Shown here piece by piece: positions 50,160 through 60,976 of a stretch of 64,000 nucleotides of DNA. The translations under genes and the position numbers were made by a program. Each line of letters begins with the position of its first letter. Within the stretch, counting starts at the first letter, position 1. The stretch covers positions 3,632,501 to 3,696,500 of the forward strand of contig NZ_NPJZ01000001.1 in the NCBI RefSeq assembly GCF_002245895.1. The letters run 5' to 3'. A model generated the notes under the pieces. The model was not told where the DNA came from. It saw only the letters and a program-made list of their open reading frames with translations, and did not search any database. Source of the stretch: Rhodococcus sp. OK302 (GTDB lineage Bacteria; Actinomycetota; Actinomycetes; Mycobacteriales; Mycobacteriaceae).

Positions 50160-50762
50160 GTGCGCGTGCTCGGGGTGGACCCTGGCTTGACCCGATGTGG
50201 ATTCGGTGTGGTCGACGGGAGCAACGGCAGAGTTGTGCGGCCCATCGCCGTTGATGTGGTGCGTACCCCCGCCGATATGGCTCTTGCCTTGCGGCTCCTA
50301 CAGATCTCGGATGCAGCCGAGCTGTGGATCGAGCAGTACAAACCCGAGGTTGTGGCCGTCGAGCGAGTGTTCGCTCAACACAACGTCAGTACAGCCATGG
50401 GTACGGCGCAAGCCGGTGGGATTGTTGCCGTCGCGGCCGCCAGGCGCGGAATCCCGGTATTTTTTCATACTCCGACCGAGGTGAAAGCCGCGGTCACGGG
50501 CAGTGGTATTGCAGACAAGGCGCAGGTCACCGCGATGGTGACACGAATTCTCAATCTGAAACAAGCCCCCAAGCCGGCAGACGCCGCGGACGCGCTGGCT
50601 ATTGCGATTTGTCACTGCTGGCGGGCGCCGATGATCGAACGGATGGCAAAAGCCGAAGCGATGGCAGCGGAACAGATACGCAAGTATCAGGCAAAATTGG
50701 CCGAGACAACCAGAGTTGAAGCCAGCAGAGCAGAAATCACCAAGAAGGCAGGTTCACGATGA
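50160..50762 (+). CDS. ruvC: Holliday junction resolvase RuvC
   Basis: The GTG at 50160 has GGAGAGG nine bases upstream; an earlier GTG at 50142 would swallow that RBS. The 200-residue nuclease has the catalytic acids in Leu-Gly-Val-Asp-Pro-Gly near residue 6, Val-Ala-Val-Glu-Arg-Val near 68, and Pro-Ala-Asp-Ala-Ala-Asp-Ala-Leu-Ala near 142-147. It resolves Holliday junctions after RuvAB branch migration. It overlaps ruvA by four bases. Confidence 0.95.
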   Translation: MRVLGVDPGLTRCGFGVVDGSNGRVVRPIAVDVVRTPADMALALRLLQISDAAELWIEQYKPEVVAVERVFAQHNVSTAMGTAQAGGIVAVAAARRGIPVFFHTPTEVKAAVTGSGIADKAQVTAMVTRILNLKQAPKPADAADALAIAICHCWRAPMIERMAKAEAMAAEQIRKYQAKLAETTRVEASRAEITKKAGSR

Positions 50763-51355
50763 TCGCGTCGGTACGCGGCGAAGTACTCGACATTGCGCTC
50801 GACCATGCGGTCATCGAGGCAGCCGGTGTCGGCTATCGAGTCAATGCAACTCCGATAACGCTCGGGGCGTTGCATCGGGGGAGTGAGGCTCGGCTCTTCA
50901 CGACGATGATCGTTCGTGAAGATTCGATGACGCTCTACGGTTTTTCCGATACCGAGTCCAAGGACTTGTTCAGCCTGTTGCAGACGGTGTCCGGGGTCGG
51001 CCCCCGGTTGGCGATGGCAACGCTGGCGGTTCTCGAACCTGATGCGCTCCGGCGGGCCCTTTCGGAGGGCAACCTGACTGCGCTGACACGAGTGCCGGGG
51101 ATCGGCAAGCGCGGCGCCGAACGGATGGTCGTCGAACTGCGCGACAAGGTCGACGCCGTGCCTGCGACGGCCGGTGCATCAGGCGTGATTGCGGCTAACG
51201 CGATTCGTGATCAGATCGTCGAAGCACTCGAAGGTCTCGGATTCCCGATCAAGCAAGCAGAACAGGCCACCGATTCGGTACTGGCCGAAACTCCCGAGGC
51301 GACCACGTCCGTTGCGCTTCGGTCCGCTCTCTCATTGCTCGGTAAGACTCGATGA
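50759..51355 (+). CDS. ruvA: Holliday junction branch migration protein RuvA
   Basis: The 198-residue protein has an N-terminal OB-fold ([28 protein letters not shown]), two helix-hairpin-helix motifs ([11 protein letters not shown] and [19 protein letters not shown]) and the C-terminal RuvB-interacting domain ([20 protein letters not shown]). It forms the tetramer that holds the junction. Overlaps of four bases on both sides indicate a coupled ruvCAB operon. Confidence 0.96.
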   Translation: MIASVRGEVLDIALDHAVIEAAGVGYRVNATPITLGALHRGSEARLFTTMIVREDSMTLYGFSDTESKDLFSLLQTVSGVGPRLAMATLAVLEPDALRRALSEGNLTALTRVPGIGKRGAERMVVELRDKVDAVPATAGASGVIAANAIRDQIVEALEGLGFPIKQAEQATDSVLAETPEATTSVALRSALSLLGKTR

Positions 51356-52428
51356 ACTTTGATCCGATCGAAGATTTCGACGACGAATCCCCGGTCAGCG
51401 CCGAGTTGGTCGCGGGGGACGGCGAGGTCGAAGCAAGTCTGCGCCCCAAGAGTCTGGACGATTTCATCGGCCAGCCGCGCGTCCGTGAGCAGCTCCAATT
51501 AGTGCTTACCGGTGCGAAGATGCGCGGCGGAACCCCAGACCACATCCTGATGTCCGGGCCGCCCGGACTCGGTAAGACGTCGATGGCCATGATCATCGCG
51601 GGCGAGCTCGGTTCGTCTCTTCGGCTCACGTCGGGTCCGGCACTCGAACGAGCGGGTGACCTTGCGGCGATGCTGAGCAACCTGGTGGAGGGTGACGTTC
51701 TCTTTATCGACGAGATTCACCGTATTGCCCGGCCGGCCGAGGAAATGTTGTATCTCGCGATGGAAGACTTCCGCGTCGACGTCGTAGTGGGCAAGGGCCC
51801 CGGAGCTACCTCGATTCCTTTGGAAGTTGCGCCGTTCACGCTGGTCGGGGCAACAACACGATCTGGTGCTCTGACGGGCCCACTGCGTGACCGATTCGGT
51901 TTCACCGCGCACATGGATTTTTACGACCCGAATGAACTGCACCAGATCTTGATGCGGTCGGCCGGGATTCTCGGCGTGAATCTCGAACTGGATGCGAGCG
52001 CGGAAATCGCACGACGGTCACGTGGAACGCCGCGTATCGCCAACCGGTTGCTACGACGAGTGCGAGATTTTGCCGAGGTTCGCGCCGACGGCATCGTGAC
52101 GATGGAGGTCGCGCGAGCGGCGCTTGCGGTCTACGACGTCGACCAACTCGGATTGGATCGCCTCGACCGGTCCGTTCTGAGCGCACTGGTGCGTTCTTTC
52201 GGCGGCGGCCCCGTAGGTGTGTCCACTCTGGCGGTTGCGGTCGGTGAAGAACCGTCCACAGTCGAAGAAGTGTGTGAGCCGTTCCTTGTTCGCGCCGGCA
52301 TGATTGCGAGAACTCCACGTGGGCGTGTTGCGACGGCCGCAGCGTGGACTCAACTTGGAATGACTCCTCCGCCGGACGCTGCTGCCGGCGGTATCGAGGT
52401 ACGGGTCAACGAACCACCAGCAGTTTGA
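51352..52428 (+). CDS. ruvB: Holliday junction DNA helicase RuvB
   Basis: This 358-residue AAA+ motor has Walker A Gly-Pro-Pro-Gly-Leu-Gly-Lys-Thr-Ser near residue 69, Walker B Leu-Phe-Ile-Asp-Glu-Ile-His-Arg near 120, the sensor region Gly-Ala-Thr-Thr-Arg, and a C-terminal winged helix ending in [13 protein letters not shown]. It drives branch migration as a hexamer on DNA. Confidence 0.97.
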   Translation: MNFDPIEDFDDESPVSAELVAGDGEVEASLRPKSLDDFIGQPRVREQLQLVLTGAKMRGGTPDHILMSGPPGLGKTSMAMIIAGELGSSLRLTSGPALERAGDLAAMLSNLVEGDVLFIDEIHRIARPAEEMLYLAMEDFRVDVVVGKGPGATSIPLEVAPFTLVGATTRSGALTGPLRDRFGFTAHMDFYDPNELHQILMRSAGILGVNLELDASAEIARRSRGTPRIANRLLRRVRDFAEVRADGIVTMEVARAALAVYDVDQLGLDRLDRSVLSALVRSFGGGPVGVSTLAVAVGEEPSTVEEVCEPFLVRAGMIARTPRGRVATAAAWTQLGMTPPPDAAAGGIEVRVNEPPAV

Positions 52429-52607
52429 CGGCCACTGGCAAGCAGGCGCCGGCCCCGGATGCGGTGGGATTGCCAGATCGCTGAGGGAACCTTTCGGCCG
52501 AACTGTCGGGATTCTTAAGGAACTAGTGGCACACTGGTGTCTTGCGTAGGTCCATCCGGGTCCCGCGCGTCGAAAAATATGCTACAAAACCTGAGGTTGA
52601 TCAAGAC

Positions 52608-52955
52608 ATGTCGAGTTTGCTTTTCCCCCTCCTGATCCTCGCGCTGCTGGTGCCCATGTTCCTGGGTATGCGCAAGCAGAAGAAGGCGCTGGCCGTGACT
52701 GCCGAAATGCAGGACTCCCTGCAGGTCGGTGACCGTGTGCAGACCACTGCCGGTCTGTACGCAACCATCGAGTCGTTGAACGAAGACACCGTAGATCTCG
52801 AGATCGCACCCGGTGTCGTCACCACGTGGTCGCGTCTCGTTATCCGTGAGCGCGTCATCGAGTCCGTTGACACGGAATCTGTCGACGAAGATCTGGACTC
52901 CGAGTTCGAAGAGTCCACGTCCGACACCGAAATCCGACTCACCAAGGAATCCTGA
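52608..52955 (+). CDS. yajC: Preprotein translocase accessory subunit YajC
   Basis: The ATG at 52608 gives 115 residues with one N-terminal transmembrane helix (LLFPLLILALLVPMFLGM), the YajC motif RKQKKALAVTAEMQDSLQVGDRVQTTAGLYATI, and a long acidic tail rich in Glu, Asp and Ser. It associates with SecDF in the membrane. The preceding 180 bases after ruvB hold no other gene and probably contain the promoter of the yajC-secD-secF unit. Confidence 0.92.
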   Translation: MSSLLFPLLILALLVPMFLGMRKQKKALAVTAEMQDSLQVGDRVQTTAGLYATIESLNEDTVDLEIAPGVVTTWSRLVIRERVIESVDTESVDEDLDSEFEESTSDTEIRLTKES

Positions 52956-53074
52956 ACACACCCGTTTCAGGAACCTGTTCTAGAGTTGCCGCGTACATTG
53001 CAGGTTCGCGCATAAGTAGCTCTCGTGGTCATCGACCGCGCTCGTCCGGCACCTACTGAGGAGACTTAAAGATC

Positions 53075-54808
53075 GTGGCACCTTCCACCGGAACGGTGCA
53101 TCCGGTCCGCTACCTAGCCCTTTTCGGGGTTTTGGTCGTGGCACTGTATGCACTGGTGTTCTTTACTGGCGATAAATCGGCCACACCGAAACTCGGTATC
53201 GACTTGCAGGGTGGAACGCGTGTCACGTTGACCGCGCGCACGCCGGACGGCAGCGCGCCTAGTCAGGACAGCCTGAAGCAGGCTCAGGAAATCATCGAGA
53301 CCCGCGTCAACGGACTCGGTGTGTCCGGGTCCGAGGTTGTGATCGACGGTGACAACCTCGTCATCACGGTTCCCGGCGACGACAGCGCGCAGGCGCGTTC
53401 GTTGGGTCAGACCGCACGTCTGTACATCCGGCCGGTAACCGGATCGATCCCCGTGTCGACGCGCGATGCGAACCGCACCGCAACCACGCCGCCGCCAGCG
53501 ACTGACGTACCGGCGACTGAAACGCCGGCTACCGGTGCCGAGACTCCGGCACCCGCCCCGCAGAATCGTCCGTTCCCGGCGCAAGAGCCGCCCACCGCGG
53601 AAGCAACACCCCCGGTAGAAGTCGCGCCCATCTCCGGAGTGACACCGACTCCGGCACCGGAAACGTCGAGTGACGGAACCGATGCCGGTGACGCAGCAGC
53701 CGCAGAGATCACCGCGGCGCGGGCGCTACGTCAGAGCACCGATCCGGCTGTTCAGGAACAAGCTGTCGCCAATTTGGACTGCTCGGTACCCGACCCGTTG
53801 CGTGGCAACGACGATCCGGCCCTCCCGTTGGTGGCTTGCTCTCAGGATGGCGAGACCATCTATCTGCTCGGCCCGGCGATTATCGACGGTCAGGAAATCG
53901 CGGACGCGTCGTCGATATTCAACTCACAGCAGTCGCGTCACGAGATCAGCCTCTCGTTCAAGACCACCGGCAGCAACACGTGGGCACAGTTCACATCGGC
54001 CAACATTGGCAAACAGGCAGCATTCACCCTTGACTCCAAGGTTGTCAGTGCGCCCACCATCCAGGGTGCGACGCCGGCCGGTAGCGCCACGTCGATTACC
54101 GGCAGCTTCACGGCGGACAGTGCCAAGGAACTGGCCAACACACTGAAGTACGGTTCGCTTCCGCTCTCATTCGCGGCTTCCGAGGCCGAGACGGTTTCGG
54201 CCACCCTCGGATTGGCTTCGCTGCAGGCGGCATTGATTGCCGGTGCGGTCGGCCTGGTGCTGGTGCTGATCTACTGCCTCGTCTACTACCGCATGCTCGG
54301 CGTCCTGATCGCGCTGTCCCTCGTGCTCTCGGGCCTCATGGTGTACGCGATCATGGTTCTGCTCGGCAGATACATCGGATTCACCCTCGACCTCGCCGGT
54401 ATGGCGGGTCTGATCATCGGTATCGGTATGACAGCCGACTCGTTTGTCGTGTTCTTCGAGCGCATCAAGGACGAGATGCGAGAAGGCCGCAGCTTCCGTT
54501 CCGCGGTTCCGCGTGGTTGGGCACGAGCGCGTCGTACCATCCTGTCCGGTAACGCGGTCAGCTTCATCGCTGCCGCCGTTCTGTACGTGCTGGCAGTGGG
54601 TCAGGTGCGAGGATTTGCCTTCACCCTCGGCCTCACCACGATCCTCGACGTTGTCGTGGTCTTCCTCGTGACCTGGCCGCTGGTGAATATGGCCTCACGT
54701 TCGGCGTTCTGGTCCAAGCCCAGTGTCAACGGCTTGGGAGCAGTGCAAGAGGTTGCCCGTGAACGTAAGGTTGCCGCCGCTTCGTCGGCTAAGGAGACAC
54801 AGGCATGA
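53075..54808 (+). CDS. secD: Protein-export membrane protein SecD
   Basis: The 577-residue RND-type protein has TM1 at the N-terminus, the [13 protein letters not shown] motif, and a large extracytoplasmic domain. Five further helices follow near the C-terminus, with [23 protein letters not shown]. With SecF it uses the proton gradient to help complete protein export. Residues about 130-215 are a Pro/Ala/Thr/Glu-rich insert, typical of actinobacterial SecD and probably disordered. It overlaps secF by four bases. Confidence 0.95.
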   Translation: MAPSTGTVHPVRYLALFGVLVVALYALVFFTGDKSATPKLGIDLQGGTRVTLTARTPDGSAPSQDSLKQAQEIIETRVNGLGVSGSEVVIDGDNLVITVPGDDSAQARSLGQTARLYIRPVTGSIPVSTRDANRTATTPPPATDVPATETPATGAETPAPAPQNRPFPAQEPPTAEATPPVEVAPISGVTPTPAPETSSDGTDAGDAAAAEITAARALRQSTDPAVQEQAVANLDCSVPDPLRGNDDPALPLVACSQDGETIYLLGPAIIDGQEIADASSIFNSQQSRHEISLSFKTTGSNTWAQFTSANIGKQAAFTLDSKVVSAPTIQGATPAGSATSITGSFTADSAKELANTLKYGSLPLSFAASEAETVSATLGLASLQAALIAGAVGLVLVLIYCLVYYRMLGVLIALSLVLSGLMVYAIMVLLGRYIGFTLDLAGMAGLIIGIGMTADSFVVFFERIKDEMREGRSFRSAVPRGWARARRTILSGNAVSFIAAAVLYVLAVGQVRGFAFTLGLTTILDVVVVFLVTWPLVNMASRSAFWSKPSVNGLGAVQEVARERKVAAASSAKETQA

Positions 54809-56040
54809 GTGAGTCCAACAACAACTCTGCAGAAAATTCTTCGGCGGATACCGCAGCGCGGTCCGAAACCTCGGATTCCGGAGTTGACCAGACTTCGATG
54901 CCGAAACACAGCCTCCTGTCGAGGTTGTACACCGGTACCGGAGCGTTCGAAGTCGTCAGCAGGCGTCGGTTCTACTACGGACTGACCGGTGCCTTGGTCG
55001 CGATCGCTCTGCTGAGCATCATCCTGCGCGGTTTCACGTTCGGAATCGACTTCGAGGGTGGATCACGGATCCAGTTCCCGGCTACCGAAGGCATCGAGAC
55101 GTCGCAGGTAGAAACGGTGTACACCGAGGCTCTCGGGTTTGAACCGGTGACGGTGCAGACCGTCGGCTCAGGTTCGAGTGCCACGGTCCAGATTCGGTCC
55201 GAGACGCTGAATGCAAACCAGGTCACAACGCTGCAGACGGCGCTGTTCGACGAGTTCCAGCCCGAGGACAAGAACGGAAATCCGTCTGTCAACGCGATCA
55301 GCTTCGCCGACGTCAGTGAGACGTGGGGTGGTCAGATCACCAAGAAGGCGTTGATCGCTCTGGTGGTGTTCCTGGTGATCGTGAGTATTTACATCGCCGT
55401 TCGGTTCGAGAGAGACATGGCGATCGCCGCCATCATCGCTCTCTTCTTCGACATCATCGTCACGGCCGGCATCTACGCGCTGGTCGGCTTCGAGGTCACT
55501 CCCGCGACAGTCATCGGGTTGCTCACCATTCTCGGTTTCTCCCTGTACGACACCGTCGTCGTGTTCGACAAGGTGGAGGAGAACACCAGAGGGATCCTGC
55601 ATCTGACGCGTCGAACGTACGCCGAGCAAGCCAACCTTGCCGTCAACCAGACGCTCATGCGCTCGATCAACACCACCGTCATCAGTGTGCTTCCCGTGCT
55701 CGCCTTGATGGTTGTCGCAGTCTGGATGCTCGGCGTCGGTACCCTCAAGGACCTCGCGCTGGTGCAGTTGGTGGGCATCATCGTCGGCGCTTACTCGTCG
55801 ATCTTCTTCGCGACGCCGCTTCTGGTGTCGATGAAGGAACGTTGGGGACCGGTCGCGGATCACACTCGTAAGGTTCTCGCCCGCCGCGCTACGCTGGCAG
55901 AAAAGGGGCTCGGCGACAAGGGCCTCGAAGGCAAGGGTTCAGAGACCGTCAGAGTGGGAGCGTCGACTGCACGACGTAGTGCGGTTGCCCCGTCGACTGG
56001 TGCTCGGCCGACAGGAAAGCGAAACAAGAAGGCGCACTGA
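54805..56040 (+). CDS. secF: Protein-export membrane protein SecF
   Basis: The 411-residue protein has a hydrophilic N-terminus of about 45 residues, TM1, the [13 protein letters not shown] motif near residue 76, and five C-terminal helices with [15 protein letters not shown] and an [14 protein letters not shown] helix. The tail is basic. It forms the SecDF complex with the preceding gene product and YajC. Confidence 0.95.
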   Translation: MSESNNNSAENSSADTAARSETSDSGVDQTSMPKHSLLSRLYTGTGAFEVVSRRRFYYGLTGALVAIALLSIILRGFTFGIDFEGGSRIQFPATEGIETSQVETVYTEALGFEPVTVQTVGSGSSATVQIRSETLNANQVTTLQTALFDEFQPEDKNGNPSVNAISFADVSETWGGQITKKALIALVVFLVIVSIYIAVRFERDMAIAAIIALFFDIIVTAGIYALVGFEVTPATVIGLLTILGFSLYDTVVVFDKVEENTRGILHLTRRTYAEQANLAVNQTLMRSINTTVISVLPVLALMVVAVWMLGVGTLKDLALVQLVGIIVGAYSSIFFATPLLVSMKERWGPVADHTRKVLARRATLAEKGLGDKGLEGKGSETVRVGASTARRSAVAPSTGARPTGKRNKKAH

Positions 56041-56043
56041 ATC

Positions 56044-57777
56044 ATGCTCCACCTGAGGCGAGCACTCGTTCGCTCGCTGTCATTGGTTGCTGCCACTGCG
56101 GTGGTCACAGGTTCGTTGGCGGCCTGCTCGTCGGAAGATTCCGAGCAGGTTCCGTCCATCGGATATGCAATCGACAACACCATCACGACGTACAACGCAA
56201 ATACGACGGCGGGATCCGTTTCGGGAGCGATGGCAGCTCTCGGCCGGGTCCTGCCTGGCTTCACATTCACCGGTCCCGTTGGGGCGCCGGTATCCGATAC
56301 CGACATCGGTACCGCGGCGGAGTTGCCGGGTCAGACGTTGACGGTGGCGTACAAGCTCAATCCGTCATCTGTGTACTCCGACGGGGTTCCGCTCTCGTGT
56401 GACGATCTGGTGCTCACGTGGGCGGCGTCCAACGGCCGGTTCACGAAGGACGTCGACGGCGCCCAGGTGCCGATGTTCGACGTGGCGAATACGTTGGGAT
56501 ATTCGGATATCGACCGGATCGATTGCCAATCGGGATCCAAGGACGCCACCGTCGTCTTCAAGCCGGGTCGCGCGTTCACTGAATGGCGAACGCTTTTCGG
56601 AGCTACCTCCTTGATGCCGTCGCATATCGCGGCGCAACGTGCCGGGGTGCCGGATCTGGTTACCGCGGTGAATTCAGGCGACACCGAAGCACTCTCGAAG
56701 ATCGCGGATTTCTGGAACACCGGCTGGAACATGGTGCCGGGACAGTTGGACAAGACCGTCCTCGTATCGTCCGGTCCGTATCGGGTCGACGAGTACACCG
56801 AAGACGGTGGGCTGGTACTGGTTGCCAATGAGCGATGGTGGGGCAACAAGCCTGCCACCGATCGCATTGTCGTCTGGCCGCGCGGGGTGGATCTTGTCAA
56901 GGATGTGGATTCGCACTCCATCGAAGTGATCGACGTTGGTGCCGGCGCGGCCGGAGATCTCGGCGAGCTGTCAGGATTTTCGTCGGTCCAGATCCCTTCG
57001 CGATCCATCGAACAATTCATTCTGGCGACGTCGGGAGTTCTCGGCGACGAAGCGGCCCGCCGAGCGTTTGCGCATTGTGTTCCGCGGTCGGCGTTGTTCG
57101 ATCAGTTCGGCAAGACACCGAATGCGCCGGCAACCGGTGTCGGGTCGGGTGTCGTGGATTCCCGTCTGGCCGTTCCTGATTCGCTCGTCTACCGCGATGC
57201 CGCAGCCACCGACGGCGATCGCTACAGCAATGCGGACGTTGCGGCGACCAAAGTTTCGCTGTCCGAGGCAGGGTTGGACGGGTTGACGGTGAGAGTCGGA
57301 TATCTTGCTCCGGACCCGGCGCGCGCTCAAATCGTGTCCGAGGTGAAGGCTGCGTGCGCACCGGCGGGAATCACAGTCGACGATGTCAGTAGTCCGAGCT
57401 TCGAACCGCAGGCTCTGCGCGGCGGCGACGTCGATGCCGTCCTTGCCGGTACCGCCGGTCAAGCCGGCGCAGCGGGCATGGTGGACATGATCGACGCCCG
57501 GGGAGCGCTGCGCGGTGGAAACTCCTCGAATTTCAGTGGATACCACAACACTCGGATCGACCAGATCATCGATCAACTGGACACTGATCCAGGAATAGCT
57601 GCGCAATTGGGACTGTCGGTGGAGGCGGAGAACATCCTCTGGACGCAAGTGCCTACTATTCCTCTGTTCAATCAGGTGCGAACTGTTGCCGTTGCTCAGG
57701 GTATGAGCGCGGTGGTAGCCAATCCGACTCGCTCCGCCACAGGCTGGAATATGGATAGATGGGTATTGCGTAGATGA
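56044..57777 (+). CDS. Solute-binding-family lipoprotein (Rv2585c-like)
   Basis: The 577-residue protein has a lipoprotein signal with lipobox Leu-Ala-Ala-Cys near residue 28 and an SBP_bac_5-like body (LTVAYKLNPSSVYSDGVPLSCDDLVLTWAAS; GPYRVDEYTEDGGLVLVANERWWG). It lies between secF and apt, as Rv2585c does in M. tuberculosis. No ABC permease or ATPase genes are beside it, so it is an orphan binding protein, perhaps serving distant transporters. It overlaps apt by four bases. Confidence 0.88.
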   Translation: MLHLRRALVRSLSLVAATAVVTGSLAACSSEDSEQVPSIGYAIDNTITTYNANTTAGSVSGAMAALGRVLPGFTFTGPVGAPVSDTDIGTAAELPGQTLTVAYKLNPSSVYSDGVPLSCDDLVLTWAASNGRFTKDVDGAQVPMFDVANTLGYSDIDRIDCQSGSKDATVVFKPGRAFTEWRTLFGATSLMPSHIAAQRAGVPDLVTAVNSGDTEALSKIADFWNTGWNMVPGQLDKTVLVSSGPYRVDEYTEDGGLVLVANERWWGNKPATDRIVVWPRGVDLVKDVDSHSIEVIDVGAGAAGDLGELSGFSSVQIPSRSIEQFILATSGVLGDEAARRAFAHCVPRSALFDQFGKTPNAPATGVGSGVVDSRLAVPDSLVYRDAAATDGDRYSNADVAATKVSLSEAGLDGLTVRVGYLAPDPARAQIVSEVKAACAPAGITVDDVSSPSFEPQALRGGDVDAVLAGTAGQAGAAGMVDMIDARGALRGGNSSNFSGYHNTRIDQIIDQLDTDPGIAAQLGLSVEAENILWTQVPTIPLFNQVRTVAVAQGMSAVVANPTRSATGWNMDRWVLRR

Positions 57778-58355
57778 CGATGTCGAGTGAGATCACTGCA
57801 GGGACTTCTGTGGATGAACTGAGGGAAATTAACCGGGCGGCCTCGGAGGCCGTTGTTCGCCTCACGAGGTGGGCCGATAACTTTCCCAGCCAGGGCGTGC
57901 GATTCGCGGACCTGACGCCGGTGTTCGCCGACGCCGAAGGTTTCAGCGCGGTGCTGGACGCTTTGATCGCTTGCGCACCCGACGCAGACACGATTGCTGC
58001 CGTCGATGCGCGTGGCTTCCTTCTCGGTGCCGGTGCGGCGGCGCGTATGGGCGCTGGAGTGGTTGCGGTCCGCAAGGTCGGCAAACTGCCACCACCGGTG
58101 CTATCGCGCTCGTACAGCCTCGAATACGGCTCGTCGACCCTCGAGATTCCAGCGAACGGCTTCGATCTCACCGGACGGAATGTTTTGGTGATCGACGACG
58201 TTCTGGCTACCGGAGGGACACTGGAAGCAGCGGTGCAGTTGGTGGAGTTGGCCGGCGCGAACGTCGTCGCCGTGGCAGTGGTGCTCGAGATCGAGGAACT
58301 TCGGGGCCGAGATCGCTTCGTTAAGTACCCACTGACATCCCTGGTCAAGGTCTGA
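57774..58355 (+). CDS. apt: Adenine phosphoribosyltransferase
   Basis: The 193-residue enzyme converts adenine and PRPP to AMP. It has the N-terminal block DNFPSQGVRFADLTPVFADAEGF, the AVDARGFLLGAGAAARMGAGVVAVRKVGKLPP loop, and the PRPP-binding motif Val-Leu-Val-Ile-Asp-Asp-Val-Leu-Ala-Thr-Gly-Gly-Thr near residues 139-151. Its place before relA is widely conserved, linking purine salvage and (p)ppGpp metabolism. Confidence 0.95.
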   Translation: MTMSSEITAGTSVDELREINRAASEAVVRLTRWADNFPSQGVRFADLTPVFADAEGFSAVLDALIACAPDADTIAAVDARGFLLGAGAAARMGAGVVAVRKVGKLPPPVLSRSYSLEYGSSTLEIPANGFDLTGRNVLVIDDVLATGGTLEAAVQLVELAGANVVAVAVVLEIEELRGRDRFVKYPLTSLVKV

Positions 58356-58370
58356 GTATTAAAGTTGGCA

Positions 58371-58396
58371 CCTGGGGGTCGAAGTAGACCTCCAGG
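58371..58396 (+). terminator. Hairpin between apt and relA
   Basis: CCTGGGGGTC (58371-58380) pairs with GACCTCCAGG (58387-58396) with one G-T pair and a six-base loop. It begins 15 bases after the apt stop and could reduce read-through into relA or act as a relA leader structure. Confidence 0.5.
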
Positions 58397-58453
58397 GCAA
58401 TTTCCCGTTGCAGGGCGGTTGCCTCAACCAACTCGGTGGTAGGAGGTGGCGAC

Positions 58454-60865
58454 ATGACGTCGAATCTTGATCGATCACAGAACTCGGGTGCAGTGTCGCA
58501 GGAAGCGGGTAACACCCCGGTTCCGGATACGACACCATCGAAGTCCGGAATCCCGGATGCGGATACTTCTTCGCAAACAGCAGGCAACCGGATCGGTCAG
58601 GGTGTGGCCGTGCCCGCATCTGCGTCCCGCCGCGTTCGGGCGCGTCTGGCTCGCCGCATCACGGGTCAGCGCAATGCCACCATCCGCCCGGTTCTCGAAC
58701 CACTGGTCAGCCTGCATCGTGAGCTGTACCCGAAGGCCGATTTGGCGCTGCTCCAGCGTGCTTACGACGTCGCAGAAGAACGGCACTCGAGTCAGCGTCG
58801 TAAATCCGGCGATCCCTACATCACCCACCCGTTGGCTGTCGCGAGCATCCTGGCCGAGTTGGGTATGGACACCACCACCCTGGTGGCCGCACTGCTTCAC
58901 GACACGGTTGAGGACACCGGATACTCGCTGGAGGAGTTGACCCGCGACTTCGGTGACGAGGTTGCGCACCTCGTCGACGGCGTCACCAAACTCGACAAGG
59001 TTGTCCTCGGAACAGCAGCCGAAGGCGAGACCATCCGCAAGATGATCATCGCGATGGCACGCGACCCTCGGGTACTCGTCATCAAGGTTGCCGACCGCCT
59101 GCACAACATGCGGACCATGCGCTTCCTGCCACCGGAGAAGCAAGCCCGCAAGGCGCGCGAAACTCTCGAAGTGATTGCGCCACTTGCGCATCGGCTCGGT
59201 ATGGCGACAGTCAAATGGGAACTCGAGGATCTTTCCTTCGCGATCCTGCATCCCAAGAAGTACGACGAGATCGTGCGTCTGGTGGCTGATCGTGCGCCGT
59301 CACGCGACACATACTTGGCGAAGGTCCGGGCGGAGATCAACTCGACGCTGTCGGCGTCGCGGATCAATGCCATCGTCGAAGGACGTCCCAAGCATTACTG
59401 GTCGATCTATCAGAAGATGATCGTCAAGGGCCGCGACTTCGACGACATTCATGACCTTGTCGGCGTTCGCATCCTGTGCGACGAAGTCCGTGACTGTTAC
59501 GCCGCTGTCGGCGTCGTTCATTCGTTGTGGCAGCCGATGGCAGGACGTTTCAAGGACTACATCGCGCAGCCGCGGTACGGCGTCTACCAGTCGTTGCACA
59601 CGACGGTCGTCGGTCCCGAGGGCAAGCCACTCGAGGTGCAGATCCGTACTCAGGACATGCACCGGACGGCCGAATTCGGTATCGCTGCTCACTGGCGGTA
59701 CAAGGAAACCAAGGGCAAGCACGCGGGCGACATCGCCGAGGTCGACGACATGGCGTGGATGCGTCAGCTACTCGACTGGCAACGTGAAGCTGCGGATCCG
59801 GGGGAGTTCCTCGAATCGCTGCGCTACGACCTCGCGGTCAAGGAGATCTTCGTCTTCACGCCCAAGGGTGACGTGGTGACCTTGCCGGCAGGTTCGACGC
59901 CCGTCGACTTCGCATACGCGGTCCACACCGAGGTGGGGCATCGCTGCATCGGCGCGCGCGTCAACGGTCGACTGGTCGCTCTCGAACGCAAGCTCGACAA
60001 CGGCGAAGTTGTGGAGGTCTTTACCTCGAAGGCCGCCACAGCAGGGCCCAGTCGGGACTGGGCGACGTTTGTCGTCTCACCGCGGGCCAAGGCAAAAATT
60101 CGTCAGTGGTTTGCGAAGGAACGACGCGAAGAAGCCCTCGAATCCGGCAAAGATCAGATTGCCAAGGAAGTTCGACGCGTCGGACTTCCATTGCAGCGCT
60201 TGATGAATGCCGAATCGATGAGCACGATCGCGCACGAACTTCGGTACCCGGATGTCTCAGCCCTGTACACGGCGGTGGGTGAAAGTCAGGTCAGTGCTCA
60301 CCACGTCGTACAGCGGTTGGTGGCGCATCTCGGTGGCGTCGGCGCAGTCGAAGAGGAACTGGCCGAGCGGTCGACGCCGTCGAATATGCCGATCCGCACT
60401 CGCAGTACCGGCGACGCCGGCATCTTGGTTCCCGGTGCTCCGGGAACGGTGGCGAAACTCGCGAAGTGCTGCACCCCGGTACCGGGCGATTCAATTCTCG
60501 GATTCGTCACGCGCGGCGGCGCAGTCAGTGTTCACCGCACCGACTGCACCAATGCCAGCTCGCTGCACGGTCAGTCCGAGCGGATCATCGAGGTGGAATG
60601 GGCACCGTCCGCGTCGTCGGTGTTCCTGGTCGCCATTCAGATCGAGGCCCTCGATCGTCACCGTCTGCTCTCCGATGTCACCAAGGCATTGGCGGACGAG
60701 AAGGTCAACATCCTGTCGGCGTCGGTCAATACCTCCGGTGACCGCGTTGCGATCAGTAAGTTCACCTTCGAGATGGGTGACCCGAAGCATCTGGGTCACG
60801 TGCTCAACGTGGTCCGCAATGTCGAGGGTGTCTACGACGTCTATCGAGTGACGTCGGCGTCGTAG
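58454..60865 (+). CDS. relA: Bifunctional (p)ppGpp synthetase/hydrolase RelA/SpoT (Rel)
   Basis: The ATG at 58454 has AGGAGGTGG upstream; an earlier GTG at 58436 would place the RBS inside the gene. The 803-residue protein has, in order, a hydrolase HD domain ([25 protein letters not shown]), the synthetase domain ([23 protein letters not shown]), a TGS domain ([32 protein letters not shown]), a Cys-rich region ([10 protein letters not shown]) and a C-terminal ACT domain. It is the single long Rel of Actinobacteria, making and degrading the alarmone. Confidence 0.97.
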   Translation: MTSNLDRSQNSGAVSQEAGNTPVPDTTPSKSGIPDADTSSQTAGNRIGQGVAVPASASRRVRARLARRITGQRNATIRPVLEPLVSLHRELYPKADLALLQRAYDVAEERHSSQRRKSGDPYITHPLAVASILAELGMDTTTLVAALLHDTVEDTGYSLEELTRDFGDEVAHLVDGVTKLDKVVLGTAAEGETIRKMIIAMARDPRVLVIKVADRLHNMRTMRFLPPEKQARKARETLEVIAPLAHRLGMATVKWELEDLSFAILHPKKYDEIVRLVADRAPSRDTYLAKVRAEINSTLSASRINAIVEGRPKHYWSIYQKMIVKGRDFDDIHDLVGVRILCDEVRDCYAAVGVVHSLWQPMAGRFKDYIAQPRYGVYQSLHTTVVGPEGKPLEVQIRTQDMHRTAEFGIAAHWRYKETKGKHAGDIAEVDDMAWMRQLLDWQREAADPGEFLESLRYDLAVKEIFVFTPKGDVVTLPAGSTPVDFAYAVHTEVGHRCIGARVNGRLVALERKLDNGEVVEVFTSKAATAGPSRDWATFVVSPRAKAKIRQWFAKERREEALESGKDQIAKEVRRVGLPLQRLMNAESMSTIAHELRYPDVSALYTAVGESQVSAHHVVQRLVAHLGGVGAVEEELAERSTPSNMPIRTRSTGDAGILVPGAPGTVAKLAKCCTPVPGDSILGFVTRGGAVSVHRTDCTNASSLHGQSERIIEVEWAPSASSVFLVAIQIEALDRHRLLSDVTKALADEKVNILSASVNTSGDRVAISKFTFEMGDPKHLGHVLNVVRNVEGVYDVYRVTSAS

Positions 60866-60876
60866 GAGATTCCAGG

Positions 60877-60917
60877 CAGGTGTGGCCCGTGCAGAACTTC
60901 TGCTCGGGCCACACCTG
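60877..60917 (+). terminator. relA terminator
   Basis: CAGGTGTGGCCCG (60877-60889) and CGGGCCACACCTG (60905-60917) form a perfect 13-base stem, 11 bases after the relA stop codon. Confidence 0.8.
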
Positions 60918-60929
60918 TATCTGTAGGTC

Positions 60930-60956
60930 GGGTGTGCGAGAGTGACTCGCACACCC
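60930..60956. terminator. Second hairpin between relA and the PPIase genes
   Basis: GGGTGTGCGAG (60930-60940) and CTCGCACACCC (60946-60956) form a perfect 11-base stem with a five-base loop. It lies 21 bases beyond the stop of the leftward PPIase gene and probably terminates that transcript. Confidence 0.75.
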
Positions 60957-60976
60957 CACTTATCGTCTGCGTAGTG

